A DNA stretch of 64,000 nucleotides from DASVWZ01 sp963708575 (GCA_963708575.1 CAVPTB010000007.1:1612001-1676000), one strand, 5' to 3'; positions 36,637 through 44,911 are shown, numbered from the stretch's first letter. Notes: generated from the letters alone by a model not told the origin. Program-made: numbers and translations.

Positions 36637-37836
36637 CTACTCGCCTTTCATCGACTTCGGGCTTCCCACTCCGGTGCACATGTCCCAACCCTTCTTGGCT
36701 TGGTTCCCATTGTTGCCGGTGGTGATATCACGAAAATAGTTTTTGTATTCCGTGGGATCTGCGTACTCTCCGTAGATTTTCTTAAGTTGTGCCGTGGATG
36801 TCTTAAAAAAACTTCCAGCGGAATTGACGATACCGGCCAGAATCGGAGAAGCCGCACTCGTGCCACCCACTTCGCACCAGCCCCCGCAATAAGTGGAGTT
36901 GTAGACCGCGACTCCGCTGGCGGGATCGGCTACTGCAGTCAGGTCGGGCGTGCCGCGGTGACTTCCGACCAGTTTCTTAATGACGTCCTGATAACCTGGC
37001 CGAGACTCGTAGTGGCTGAGACCGCCCCCACTCTCTCCCCAGCAACTCTCCCCAGTGAAATTGCCGGAACCGTCACGTACAATCGTCGATCCTCCCGCCG
37101 AAACGACGAACGGAGATGCGCTGGGATACAGAGCATGACCTCCCCAGTCGCCGGAGGCGGCAAAATAGACGATTGTGCTTGCCTTGAAATACTTGTCGTA
37201 TTGCTTTTCGTTTGGATCTTCATCAGATGTTGACGTGACCCAGCTATTGGAAATCTCACCGCCGCCCGCTTTGGCAACGAGTTGGCTGGCTTTTTGTTCA
37301 GCGCCGAACAAGTCGTTCGCCCCTTCGACGACGTAGAGCTTCGCCTTAGGAGCCATGGCATGTGCCCATTGAACGTCCAATGCTGTCTCGATGTCCCATC
37401 CCGTTCCGTCGTTGCTCGGACAGGAACCATCGGCGCAGACTTCCGTGATATTTGGTGCCGGCAATCCGAATGTGGTGGAGAACGTCTTCAAATCATTCTT
37501 CATGGTTGAGTTCTTGCCCCATTCGATCAAGGCAATCGCTTTTGCACCGCCTTTAGGCAGCACGGTTCCGTTTTGTGGGCAGCCAGCGGTCTTCTTGGTT
37601 ACGCCATAGATGCACGCTACCGACGCGGGAGTTTCGCCCGTGGGCGTTGCCGGTTGCATTCCTTCCGCTGGAACGAAAACCAATAGCGGTGTGCGAGGAA
37701 CACCGGGAATTCCCAATGTGCTGAGAGGTGACATCACGGTACCTTGCGCCGGCGAAACTTGTGCCAGAACCATTTGAGAGGAGAGGATCAGAAACAGTGC
37801 AGCGATTAGCGCGAGTAGCAGAGTTGTACGTCGCAT
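36637..37836 (-). CDS. Exported S53 (sedolisin) peptidase without a pro-domain
   Basis: 399-aa secreted serine-carboxyl peptidase-like protein. After a signal peptide (TLLLALIAALFLILSSQMVLA) only ~45 residues precede the S53 catalytic domain, so the long pro-kumamolisin domain is missing. The catalytic residues are visible: E150 and D154 in WDIETALDVQWAHA, D230 in AASGDWGG and S327 in GGTSAASP. The calcium-site region DITTGNNG...GWDMCTGVGSP ends the chain. ATG at 37836 is selected because of AAGGAG; a longer open frame begins at 37881. Extra cysteines suggest disulfides. Acidic-pH proteolysis is expected from the family. Confidence 0.87.
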   Translation of the reverse strand: MRRTTLLLALIAALFLILSSQMVLAQVSPAQGTVMSPLSTLGIPGVPRTPLLVFVPAEGMQPATPTGETPASVACIYGVTKKTAGCPQNGTVLPKGGAKAIALIEWGKNSTMKNDLKTFSTTFGLPAPNITEVCADGSCPSNDGTGWDIETALDVQWAHAMAPKAKLYVVEGANDLFGAEQKASQLVAKAGGGEISNSWVTSTSDEDPNEKQYDKYFKASTIVYFAASGDWGGHALYPSASPFVVSAGGSTIVRDGSGNFTGESCWGESGGGLSHYESRPGYQDVIKKLVGSHRGTPDLTAVADPASGVAVYNSTYCGGWCEVGGTSAASPILAGIVNSAGSFFKTSTAQLKKIYGEYADPTEYKNYFRDITTGNNGNQAKKGWDMCTGVGSPKSMKGE

Positions 37837-38026
37837 GAAAGACTCCTTGGAGTTTTCTCGAAGGCTGCTATCGCACGGCATCGCGTCCTCTCAATGGCAA
37901 CTCGCGAACGAATTCGAGATGATGTTGATAGAACCCGAATAAAGTTGCTCGCAGCCTTTCGGCGGGCAAGTTAGCACGAGAGGAAGCTGAAGTCTGTGAC
38001 AACACCACGGAGGCGATAGTAGCGAG

Positions 38027-38416
38027 TTAGGGTGACGAAGTACCACGCGGTGCGGTTACGCTCTTTAAAGCGGCGTGTAGCGCTTCCAATGCAAGATGGC
38101 TCGCGTGTTCGGAAGCCGGCGGCAAACCTCCCAGTCGTTCCAGTAATTGTTCTCTTCGCAGGTTGTGCGCCTCTTCGATGGTCCGGCCCTGAATCAGTTC
38201 AGTCAGGGCAGAGCCGCAAGCCATGGCAGAAACGCACCCCTTGGCGAGAAATCGCGCCTCAAGCACTCGACCGCCGGAGATTCTCAGCGTGAGTTTCAGG
38301 ATGTCTCCGCAAGCGGGATTCTCCAATTCGGCAAACGCGTCAGGCTTGTCCAACTCACCCGCGTTGCGCGGGTGTTGAAAGTGATCAAGGACCTGGGAAG
38401 AATACATTGCCGCCAT
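38027..38416 (-). CDS. NifU/IscU-like iron-sulfur scaffold lacking the third cysteine
   Basis: 129-aa protein of the IscU/NifU-N family. The start MYSSQVLDHFQHPRNAG and NPACGD (C36) and AKGCVSAMACGS (C61, with C67 following) match the scaffold family, but the usual third ligand is alanine: the expected HCS-type segment reads EHASHLALEALHAA (A105). The canonical D next to the first cysteine is kept. It may therefore be a transfer protein or a variant scaffold. ATG at 38416 or 38407 are both possible; the latter begins at the conserved MYSS. The genes mnmA and iscS are ~20 kb away. Confidence 0.82.
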   Translation of the reverse strand: MAAMYSSQVLDHFQHPRNAGELDKPDAFAELENPACGDILKLTLRISGGRVLEARFLAKGCVSAMACGSALTELIQGRTIEEAHNLRREQLLERLGGLPPASEHASHLALEALHAALKSVTAPRGTSSP

Positions 38417-38472
38417 TGTAAACCGGCTTCGGTTCTCAACTCGCAGCTCCGATAAAACGGTAAGATGACTTT

Positions 38473-39324
38473 GTGACCGACACGCACGCGCCGCAACGGA
38501 TTGTTTCGCTTCAGCCCAGTGTTACCGTTATTCTGCAGGCGCTCGGCAAACTGGATTGTCTGGTCGCTTGCACTCGTTATTGCAAGGACGTTTGTCCGGA
38601 AGTTATGGAGCGGCCTATCGTGATCGTTCACGATTCATGGACCGCGGACGCAGCGCAGATACTCTCGGCAAAACCTGATCTGGTTATCGCGTCTGTTCCC
38701 TATCAAGAGAAGTCGGTGGTTGAAATCCTCAAGTCCGGCGTGCGCTTTCTCGGTTTCGCACCCAGAAGTCTCGATGACATCTACACCGACATCGCCGCGA
38801 TCGCAGGGATCGTTGGAGCCAGCGAAGCCGGGGAAAAAGTGATTGAGCAAATGGAAGCCTCGATTGAAGAAGTTCGCGCCCGTACACGGCTATTGCCGCG
38901 GCCGCGCGTTTTTTGCGAGGAATGGGGCAAGCCGATCATCTCTTCTCAGCCCTGGGTGGCTGAGTTGGTCGAGGCCGCCGGTGGAGAATTCCTGACGGCG
39001 CCTGGCAGTCAAACATTAGCCCAAGACATCGCTGCACTGCGGCCGGACGTGATTATCGCGGCGTGGTGCGGAGCGGGCGATCGCGTTCCCCTGGAAAAAA
39101 TAATCCGTCAGCGTGGCTGGGAACAGACTCCAGCCGCGCTTACGGATCGCGTGTTTTGTATTCGCGACGAATTCCTGAACACTCCAGCACCAACGCTCGT
39201 CCGCGGATTGCAGGCTCTGGCGGGCGCTCTTCATCCCGAGCTTTTTCCACAAGGCGACGGAATACGATCCATTACCGACACGCGCAACTTTCAGTCCGAA
39301 TCTGGTTTAGCATCTTCTCTATGA
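38473..39324 (+). CDS. BtuF-like cobalamin/helical-backbone binding protein
   Basis: 283-aa protein of the periplasmic-binding/ABC substrate-binding family (BtuF/FhuD-type). It lacks a signal peptide, so it may stay in the cytoplasm. The start RIVSLQPSVTVILQALGKLDCLVACTRYC and the later DLVIASVPYQEKSVVEILKSGVRFLG and DVIIAAWCGAGDR segments are typical. GTG start at 38473. Its stop codon overlaps the next gene's start (ATGA at 39321-39324), so it is translationally coupled to a Msr-like GAF protein and MutT, which is unusual for a transport binding protein. Confidence 0.82.
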   Translation: MTDTHAPQRIVSLQPSVTVILQALGKLDCLVACTRYCKDVCPEVMERPIVIVHDSWTADAAQILSAKPDLVIASVPYQEKSVVEILKSGVRFLGFAPRSLDDIYTDIAAIAGIVGASEAGEKVIEQMEASIEEVRARTRLLPRPRVFCEEWGKPIISSQPWVAELVEAAGGEFLTAPGSQTLAQDIAALRPDVIIAAWCGAGDRVPLEKIIRQRGWEQTPAALTDRVFCIRDEFLNTPAPTLVRGLQALAGALHPELFPQGDGIRSITDTRNFQSESGLASSL

Positions 39325-39809
39325 CAACCAACGTCAGAGTCAGCGACGTGAAAACCGAACTGGAAAGCGCGTCCTCGTCGGCCAAAACAGTGGAAGCTTT
39401 TATGGCCCATGTCGTGCAGATTTTGCACGACCGCATGTTGAAATACAACTGGGTCGGCTTCTACATGATCGAGGAGATCGTCGGCGCGCCGCCAATTCTT
39501 GTGCTCGGAGCGTTTCAGGGCGCGATGACTCCGCATACGCGTATTCCTCTTCATCAAGGAATCTGTGGAGCAGCCGCGTCAAGCGGCCGCACCGTGGTTG
39601 TCGACGATGTTGCTTCGGATCCCCGTTATCTGGCCTGCTCCATCGAAACCAAATCGGAAATCGTGGTGCCCGTTTTCGTGCGCGACAAGGTGGTCGGTGA
39701 ACTCGATATCGACAGCCACTTCCCTGCTGCGTTTGGCGCGGAGGACCGAGAGCTGGTCGAGTTCGCCGCCGTGCTCGTCGGCAAGCATCTGGAAAAGACT
39801 CGCTCATGA
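39321..39809 (+). CDS. GAF-domain protein, free methionine-R-sulfoxide reductase-like
   Basis: 162-aa protein of the GAF family that includes fRMsr, which reduces free methionine-R-sulfoxide with thioredoxin. Compared with the enterobacterial enzyme, the GxCG cysteine (QGICG, C82) and the catalytic-region cysteine (RYLACSIETKSEIVVPV, C106) are kept, but the third position reads TPHTRIP, a histidine (H72) in place of cysteine. The DKVVGELDIDSH strand is typical. The start ATG at 39321 overlaps the previous stop as ATGA. It overlaps mutT in the same manner. A redox-repair role is likely. Confidence 0.84.
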   Translation: MTTNVRVSDVKTELESASSSAKTVEAFMAHVVQILHDRMLKYNWVGFYMIEEIVGAPPILVLGAFQGAMTPHTRIPLHQGICGAAASSGRTVVVDDVASDPRYLACSIETKSEIVVPVFVRDKVVGELDIDSHFPAAFGAEDRELVEFAAVLVGKHLEKTRS

Positions 39810-40198
39810 AGCAGGTCGTCGCCGCGCTCATCCTTCGTGACGAAAAGATATTGGTTTGCCAGCGCACCAAGCACCAGACGATGCCGCTCAAGTGGGAGTT
39901 TCCCGGCGGAAAAATTGAAGAGGGCGAACAGCCACGCGATGCTTTGCGCCGCGAACTCGAAGAAGAGCTCGGGATCGAAGCGGTCATCGGCGACGAAGCG
40001 GCACGCATCCGTCACGAATATCCCGGTGGAGGCGCGGTCGAGTTGCGCTTCTACGTAGTTCGCGAGTACAGCGGGCAGCTTGAAAACAAGATTTTTAAAG
40101 AGCTGCGCTGGGCGACCCGCGAAGAGCTTCCGACGATCGACTTTCTCGAAGCTGATCTGACGTTGGTGCGAGATCTGGCGGCCGGCAAGCCCCTGTAG
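39806..40198 (+). CDS. mutT: MutT-type Nudix hydrolase (8-oxo-dGTPase-like)
   Basis: 130-aa (deoxy)nucleoside triphosphate pyrophosphohydrolase. The Nudix box GKIEEGEQPRDALRRELEEELGI (the GX5EX7REUXEEXGU pattern) is complete, and the length and MKQVVAALILRDEKILVCQR opening match MutT. The enzyme removes oxidised dGTP from the nucleotide pool. ATG at 39806 overlaps the stop of the GAF gene as ATGA, so the two are translationally coupled; together they repair oxidised nucleotides and methionine. Confidence 0.9.
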   Translation: MKQVVAALILRDEKILVCQRTKHQTMPLKWEFPGGKIEEGEQPRDALRRELEEELGIEAVIGDEAARIRHEYPGGGAVELRFYVVREYSGQLENKIFKELRWATREELPTIDFLEADLTLVRDLAAGKPL

Positions 40199-40738
40199 TT
40201 CAGGGCTCCATACCCCTCCCCCACCCCCCTCCCCCTTCTTTTGTGGGTCGATCTTTTCGAATCAGAGGTTTAGGAAGATTTCAATTTCCAGATCTTTGAG
40301 AAATAAGGGAATATGCGTAAAATCTTCCATCCAAAGGACTTAAGCGCGCAAAATCAAGGTTTCGACGCAAAATATAGATTCTAAAGGGCATGGGATCTTG
40401 GCCCGAATTCGCGCGGAGTTACGAGTCTTTTCGGCGCGGCCGTCTCACATTAGCTAATTGTCAAAGATCGTTTATAGCTTGGAGATACTTTAAGTTGGAT
40501 GGGATTATGTCGTCAAGGACAGACGTCACATGTGGCCCTTGTGTTCTCGGGAGCGGAGGATTCGGAGCAGGGCCCTCGCGGACGCGGCGTCCGCTCGTGG
40601 AAAATCAAAACGACGCTGATTTGGCACGACTGAAGTCGTGCCCTTCCCTCGTGCCCTTACCTTTGTCGTCGTGACTGGAGCCCAATTTATCATAAGGATG
40701 ATGAAGGCTTGGGGATACACTTGGGGACTCAGGTAATC
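40199..40738. other. 540-bp region without a gene, holding a dispersed palindromic repeat
   Basis: AT-rich first part (40240-40400) with no recognised signal, then repeat copy 1 at 40573-40648. An open frame at 40390-40674 runs through the repeat and is not believed. A short ribosome site AGGTAATC precedes the next gene's ATG at 40739. Confidence 0.6.
40573..40648 (+). repeat. Dispersed repeat, copy 1, with palindromic core
   Basis: The segment starts CCCTCGCGGACGCGGCGTC and ends with a palindrome GGCACGACTGAAGTCGTGCC (40623-40642: 9-bp arms, 2-nt centre) followed by CTTCCC. A near-identical copy is at 41325-41400 in the same direction. Confidence 0.85.
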
Positions 40739-41281
40739 ATGCCCGCCTCGACCGATTATGTGAATCGCAGGCTTGCGATCATATTGTCTTCTGAGTCCAA
40801 GGAGGATGTGGGAACCGCATCGGACGAGCTCTATCGATATCTAAGTGAGCATCCTCAGCCAACCGGCTCAATTTCAACCAAAACGAAGTGCGCTATCGCC
40901 ATTGATACAGGCAATGAGGCTGTTGCGGAGATTATTAGTGAAATGCTTCCCGCTGGATGGCGACAGTGCATCACTGTCGGCACATACGGGCGAGTTCGCG
41001 ACGTGATCAGAATGGTGCAGGGGATTCATCCCGCCATGCTTATCGTCCACGGCAATTTCCTGGCTCTCGGTGTGGCCGACGTTATCGTGGGATGTGCAGC
41101 TGTGAGCCCGGGTACGAAATGTGTTTTTATGCACGCGTGGCATCCCGAACTTCTCGAACAGGTACGCACCGCGTATGTGCCGCTCCGAGTCTCGATAGGT
41201 TCTCTGACAATGCCGTTCAGCCGGGAAGAATTCGTCGCGGCTCTGGCCGCCCAAGCAGGCGACATTCTCCCGCACATCTGA
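40739..41281 (+). CDS. Hypothetical protein, possible degenerate receiver domain
   Basis: 180-aa protein not recognised as a known family. After an N-terminal helix region (~5-50), KTKCAIAIDTGNEAVAEIISEMLPAGW and ALIVHGNFLALGVADVIVG with PGTKCVFMHAW resemble the alternating strands and helices of a response-regulator receiver domain, but the phospho-aspartate is not at its usual place and no output domain follows. No transmembrane helix or signal peptide. ATG at 40739 is chosen for AGGTAATC upstream; an alternative TTG lies at 40709. The gene is bracketed by two copies of a dispersed repeat. Confidence 0.65.
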   Translation: MPASTDYVNRRLAIILSSESKEDVGTASDELYRYLSEHPQPTGSISTKTKCAIAIDTGNEAVAEIISEMLPAGWRQCITVGTYGRVRDVIRMVQGIHPAMLIVHGNFLALGVADVIVGCAAVSPGTKCVFMHAWHPELLEQVRTAYVPLRVSIGSLTMPFSREEFVAALAAQAGDILPHI

Positions 41282-41597
41282 TCGGATCCAGTTCCGTCGC
41301 GTTCGGCAAGTTCGCGCAGCGGCTCCCTCGCGGGCGCGGCGTCCGCTCGTGGGAAAATCGGAAGGGGATAGGTTGGCACGACTGAAGTCGTGCCCTTCCC
41401 GCGGCGGCTCGACTAAAGCCGAGGCTTTCAAATCGGTGGGTACTGCTGAAGTGGTGCCCGTCTGCACGAGAAACGCGCTCGGTCTCAACCACCCTTTTGC
41501 GCCGGTGGACACATTTCCGTCGCTGGAGTAGGCTGTTTGATTCTGTCGGCTTGCGTCGGCAGCTTCCCTCGGACAATTCAAACAAATGGAAGGCACT
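41282..41597. other. 316-bp region with repeat copy 2 and a degenerate third core
   Basis: Copy 2 of the repeat is at 41325-41400, followed by a degenerate palindrome (GGTACTGCTGAAGTGGTGCCC, 41439-41459) that is offset and mutated relative to the 41375-41394 core. No credible gene; the frame 41349-41531 is a shadow through the repeat. Confidence 0.6.
41325..41400 (+). repeat. Dispersed repeat, copy 2
   Basis: Opens CCCTCGCGGGCGCGGCGTC and ends with the same 20-nt palindrome (41375-41394) and CTTCCC. It differs from copy 1 at scattered positions and in the linker. Both copies share the same orientation, 752 nt apart. Confidence 0.85.
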
Positions 41598-42479
41598 ATG
41601 CGACAAGTGTGTGCATTTTCGCTGTTTTGCGTTCTTATGCCTGCATTGGCATTCTCTCAGGAAGTGCCGCGTGGAGAAATCTTCCTCGGATATTCGTATC
41701 TCAGCGCCGATACTAACGGCCTAACAACGACGCGCGAAAGTATCCCTTACGGATTCAATACTTCGTTCGTGGCGAACATCAATCCGTGGATTGGCGCCGA
41801 AACGAATGGCGCTGTCTATTACAAGAAAATCGTAGGTATCGATGTCTACGACTATTCGCTACTATTTGGTCCGCGAGTTCACTATAAATGGGCATTTGTT
41901 CATGCTCTTTTCGGTATGGACGACGTGGCTGCACGGATCGATGGGATAAGGGCGAACCAAGCCAGCGCCGCCGCCGGACTTGGTGGTGGAGTGGTATTCA
42001 AGATATACCGGCACCTTTCGCTTGAGGGCTCCGGTGATTATGCTTTTAGTCATCACAATATTTTGGGTGGTCCAGGTGTGACTCAAAACAATTTTCGTGT
42101 GTCCGCAGGCGTTGTGTTTACGTTTGGGAGCGCCGGACGAGTTGCGGGAGGCACGACGCAATCCACTGGAACGCGTTCGCGTCAAGCGATACCAGCCGCT
42201 AGGAACCCCGGAATGAGCATCCCTGATCTGGGGGTTACTGCCGTCCTAGGAAGGACGGAAGGCGCAGAGCTTGTCGACGAAACACCAAATGGCTTAGCCG
42301 CCCTGGCGGGATTGCGAGTTGGCGATGTAATAACTTCGGTGGACGACATACCCGTGAAGACGCCTTCGGAACTTGCATCAGAGTTGGCTCGGCGACCGGC
42401 GGGCGCGTCCGTGAAGTTAGGCTTTCTGATTCGCGGACAGTGGCAGTCGGAGAAGACCGTTGTTCTGAACGCGCGTTAA
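41598..42479 (+). CDS. Outer-membrane beta-barrel fused to a PDZ domain
   Basis: 293-aa exported protein. A signal peptide (FSLFCVLMPALAFSQ) is followed by an OmpA/OprF-like eight-stranded barrel (~25-180: GEIFLGYSYLSAD, YYKKIVGIDVYDYSLLFGPRVHYK, FRVSAGVVFTFG), then a linker and a PDZ domain near 205-290 (GVTAVLGRTEGAELVDE, GLRVGDVITSVDDIPV, PAGASVKLGFLIRG). Such a barrel-PDZ fusion is not a common arrangement. ATG at 41598 is preferred to 41586 because of GGAAGG just before. The PDZ would face the periplasm and could bind other envelope proteins. Confidence 0.78.
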   Translation: MRQVCAFSLFCVLMPALAFSQEVPRGEIFLGYSYLSADTNGLTTTRESIPYGFNTSFVANINPWIGAETNGAVYYKKIVGIDVYDYSLLFGPRVHYKWAFVHALFGMDDVAARIDGIRANQASAAAGLGGGVVFKIYRHLSLEGSGDYAFSHHNILGGPGVTQNNFRVSAGVVFTFGSAGRVAGGTTQSTGTRSRQAIPAARNPGMSIPDLGVTAVLGRTEGAELVDETPNGLAALAGLRVGDVITSVDDIPVKTPSELASELARRPAGASVKLGFLIRGQWQSEKTVVLNAR

Positions 42480-42665
42480 CGGCTACGCATTCTTTTGGGG
42501 ATCCTTCAAGGGGGGTGAAGGGGTCGGTGAACTTATCGCAACCGCGCCAACCTGGAGCACTGCTAAGGCCGGGCTGTTTCGAAACTACGAAGCGCGAAGC
42601 TTATCTCGGGAAAAATCCCTCCGTCTTGCCCAAATCTTGTAGGAAGCTGAATTGGATCTGGGCCT

Positions 42666-43334
42666 TTATCTCGCCTCTGGTTCCAACGCCGCATTCACAT
42701 TCACCTGTCCGCTTGAAACGGATATCTTTCGTTCCCACGCTTTGTAGCCGGACTTCTTCACCGATATTTGGTGCTGCCCGGCGGCAAGGCCTACGGTGGA
42801 GGGCGTGTTACCGACGTAGTTGCCGTCAATCTCGATGTCAGCTCCGTCGGGTGTGGAGGTCACTTGCAAATGGGCTTGATCGGCGCTCGCGGGAGCGGCG
42901 CTGGTGGCGAGAGTCGCTGGCGCGGCCGGTTTCGCTTCGGCTTGAATTGGCGTTTTGCCCGTCTCTCCGCGGCAGTCGGCTCGGGCTTGGCTGAGTTCTT
43001 CCGAGGTGTAGTTCTGGTTGACGACGATCACCTCGGCGCCACGTCCCTGCAGGTTTCGAACATCGTGATCGGTGAGTCTTCCGTGGAAGGGAAATCCCTC
43101 TGGCAATTTGCCTTCGACATACTGAAATTGTTTGCCACGGATGCCAAACGAATAAAGGTGACTGGTGACCTGGTCGGCTGGTCCCATGCGCTTGAGAATG
43201 ATACAACTCGCCTGTGGGGCATGGCCCGCGCCACCTTGCGGGATAACGGCTCCAGATTGGGCAAACGATTGTTCCACCGACAGCAATGTCGACGCACACA
43301 CGACTACGACGGCAAGACGAATGGCTCTGCTCAT
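42666..43334 (-). CDS. Exported PEGA-domain protein
   Basis: 222-aa exported protein. Signal peptide (AIRLAVVVVCASTLLSVEQSFA), a ~100-residue unassigned domain with a cysteine (ASCIILKRMG) and FGIRGKQFQYVEGKLPEGFPFHG, an Ala/Pro-rich linker, then a C-terminal PEGA domain (~150-220: LQVTSTPDGADIEIDGNYVGNTPS, ISVKKSGYKAWERKI). PEGA domains are cell-wall associated in many bacteria. ATG at 43334 has GGAGG at 6 nt. Function unknown. Confidence 0.82.
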   Translation of the reverse strand: MSRAIRLAVVVVCASTLLSVEQSFAQSGAVIPQGGAGHAPQASCIILKRMGPADQVTSHLYSFGIRGKQFQYVEGKLPEGFPFHGRLTDHDVRNLQGRGAEVIVVNQNYTSEELSQARADCRGETGKTPIQAEAKPAAPATLATSAAPASADQAHLQVTSTPDGADIEIDGNYVGNTPSTVGLAAGQHQISVKKSGYKAWERKISVSSGQVNVNAALEPEAR

Positions 43335-43840
43335 GGTGTCCTCCGGACATACCACGGGTACAGATCAGATTTTTAGGAAGTGCGGGGCCTGTGTTGCAGG
43401 GGGAAGGAGAACAGTACTCCGCGAGAGGATGGGAGTCAAGGAGTTGTATCGTTGCAAACTCGCAACGGCCGGAAGAAGGCGAGAATTCCTCGCGGCAAAT
43501 GTTCGGTGTCGAAGTGCGGAGATCTTCCAACTACGTAGCCGTCGCTTCACTCGCGACAACTTCGCTCAAGATGACAAGCAGCGGGGATGGGCGAAATCTC
43601 ACTCCTTGTGCCTAACGCCAAGAAATCCCCGCCCTGTCTCTCCACAGAACGGAGAGACAAGGACGGGCCACCCTACACGCCATTCACTTGAACGGAGAGA
43701 CGAGGACGGGCCGCCCTCCGCGCATTCAATTGAACGGAAATTTTAGGATGGGCCATTCTCGCCGCTTGCAACACGGGCGAGGGCGCCGCGCCACATTTCC
43801 TTTTTTTCTTTGTTTATTTCTTTTTTTGTACTGAACACGT
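43335..43840. other. 506-bp region with hairpin and tandem repeat
   Basis: Contains a hairpin with a perfect 9-bp stem (TGTCTCTCC/GGAGAGACA) at 43635-43659 and about 2.7 tandem units of a 42-43-bp element (43647-43760, GAACGGAGAGAC...). There is also a dispersed-looking stretch around 43555-43590. The large open frames through here are shadows. No promoter was recognised. Confidence 0.6.
43647..43760 (+). repeat. Tandem repeat of a 42-43-bp unit
   Basis: Unit starts at 43647, 43690 and 43732, each beginning GAACGGA; units 1 and 2 share GAGAGAC-AGGACGGGCC and CATTCA, the third diverges. The 9-bp hairpin 43635-43659 overlaps the first unit. Confidence 0.75.
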
Positions 43841-44911
43841 TTAAGGCTGGGAAGTGTCGTGGCGCTTCAGGGTGGGGTGATCGTCATCGTCGGCGGTGCC
43901 GGCTTCGCCGCCGGTTCCGGAATGGCTGGCGCGGCGCAGCACCGGGCGATCGGTTTTTCCGCCGTCGATTTTGTGACGGTTCTGCAACTCAGATAAACGG
44001 GCTTTGACATCTTCGAATTCTGATGAGTCCAGCTTGTACTCTTCTTTCGCGGGAAGCAGGGTGTTGATTTCCTCCTGCGTTTTTTCGATGCGATCGGGCG
44101 TCTGCGGATGGGTGTCGAATGCCTTGGCCAAGCTGCCGGGCTTCTGCTTTTCGAGCGCTTTCACTTTTTCGAAGAAAGCTGTCAGGGCCTGAGGATCATA
44201 TCCGGAGCGGTACATGTACTCGATGCCGAGATAGTCGGCCTCCGTCTCGAATTGGCGCGAGAACTTCAAGAAGCCTACGGGTGCGGCTAGTCCGACGAGA
44301 TTCTGGGCCACGATCCCCACGCCTCCGCCAACGAAAATCAATGGGATGGACGCCAGACTCATCAGTTGGCCGCGAGTGTTTTCCCGCGCCAGGTGACAGG
44401 CAGCCACGTGTGCGATCTCATGCGACATGACGCCGGCAAGTTCGGCCTCGTTGTCGGCGGCGAGAATCAGTCCGGAATCGACATAGAAAAATCCGCCGGG
44501 GAGTGCGAAGGCATTGATGTCGTCGGTGTCAACGACTTTGATGGTGAAGGGCACCTGCGCGTCGGAATTGCGGACGATATTTTGCCCGACACGATTGACG
44601 TACTCGGTGATAACCGGATCCTTGATGAGTTTCGCCGAAGACTCCACCTGCTGGGAGTATTGCTTCCCCATGGCAATTTGTTTTTCCAGGCTGTACCAGT
44701 TGCCGATACCGCGGTCACAACCGACCTTGCGGTTGCCGATAGCCTCGAAGTCGCGCAAACTTCCGTCGTGATAGACCTTGACCGGCTTGGACTGGGATTG
44801 AGTGATGGGCTGGATCGGCGCAGCGGGATCGGAAGGCTTGTCCTGGGCAAGAACCGAGGCGGTGAGAAGCAGCAGGCAAACTGCGGACAACGGGATGGAA
44901 CTACGATGCAT
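43841..44911 (-). CDS. M48 family metalloprotease with exported catalytic domain
   Basis: 356-aa exported zinc protease with a signal peptide (PLSAVCLLLLTASVLAQ). HEXXH-type motif HEIAH (~167-171) and the downstream glutamate EADYLG give the gluzincin site. AFALPGGFFYVDSGL just before is the strand typical of BepA/YfgC. BepA-like enzymes degrade misassembled outer-membrane proteins; here a C-terminal TPR is not evident but the charged tail is long. ATG at 44911 has GGGTGGGGG upstream (GTG at 44920 is the alternative). The NRAMP transporter gene 102 nt further upstream runs in the same direction. Confidence 0.88.
   Translation of the reverse strand: MHRSSIPLSAVCLLLLTASVLAQDKPSDPAAPIQPITQSQSKPVKVYHDGSLRDFEAIGNRKVGCDRGIGNWYSLEKQIAMGKQYSQQVESSAKLIKDPVITEYVNRVGQNIVRNSDAQVPFTIKVVDTDDINAFALPGGFFYVDSGLILAADNEAELAGVMSHEIAHVAACHLARENTRGQLMSLASIPLIFVGGGVGIVAQNLVGLAAPVGFLKFSRQFETEADYLGIEYMYRSGYDPQALTAFFEKVKALEKQKPGSLAKAFDTHPQTPDRIEKTQEEINTLLPAKEEYKLDSSEFEDVKARLSELQNRHKIDGGKTDRPVLRRASHSGTGGEAGTADDDDHPTLKRHDTSQP

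Noticed and set aside
40390..40674. 94-aa open frame upstream of the unknown gene
   Set aside because: Runs through the dispersed repeat; a similar false string (LARLKSCPS) appears in the frame through the second repeat copy, as expected of repeat-derived shadows.
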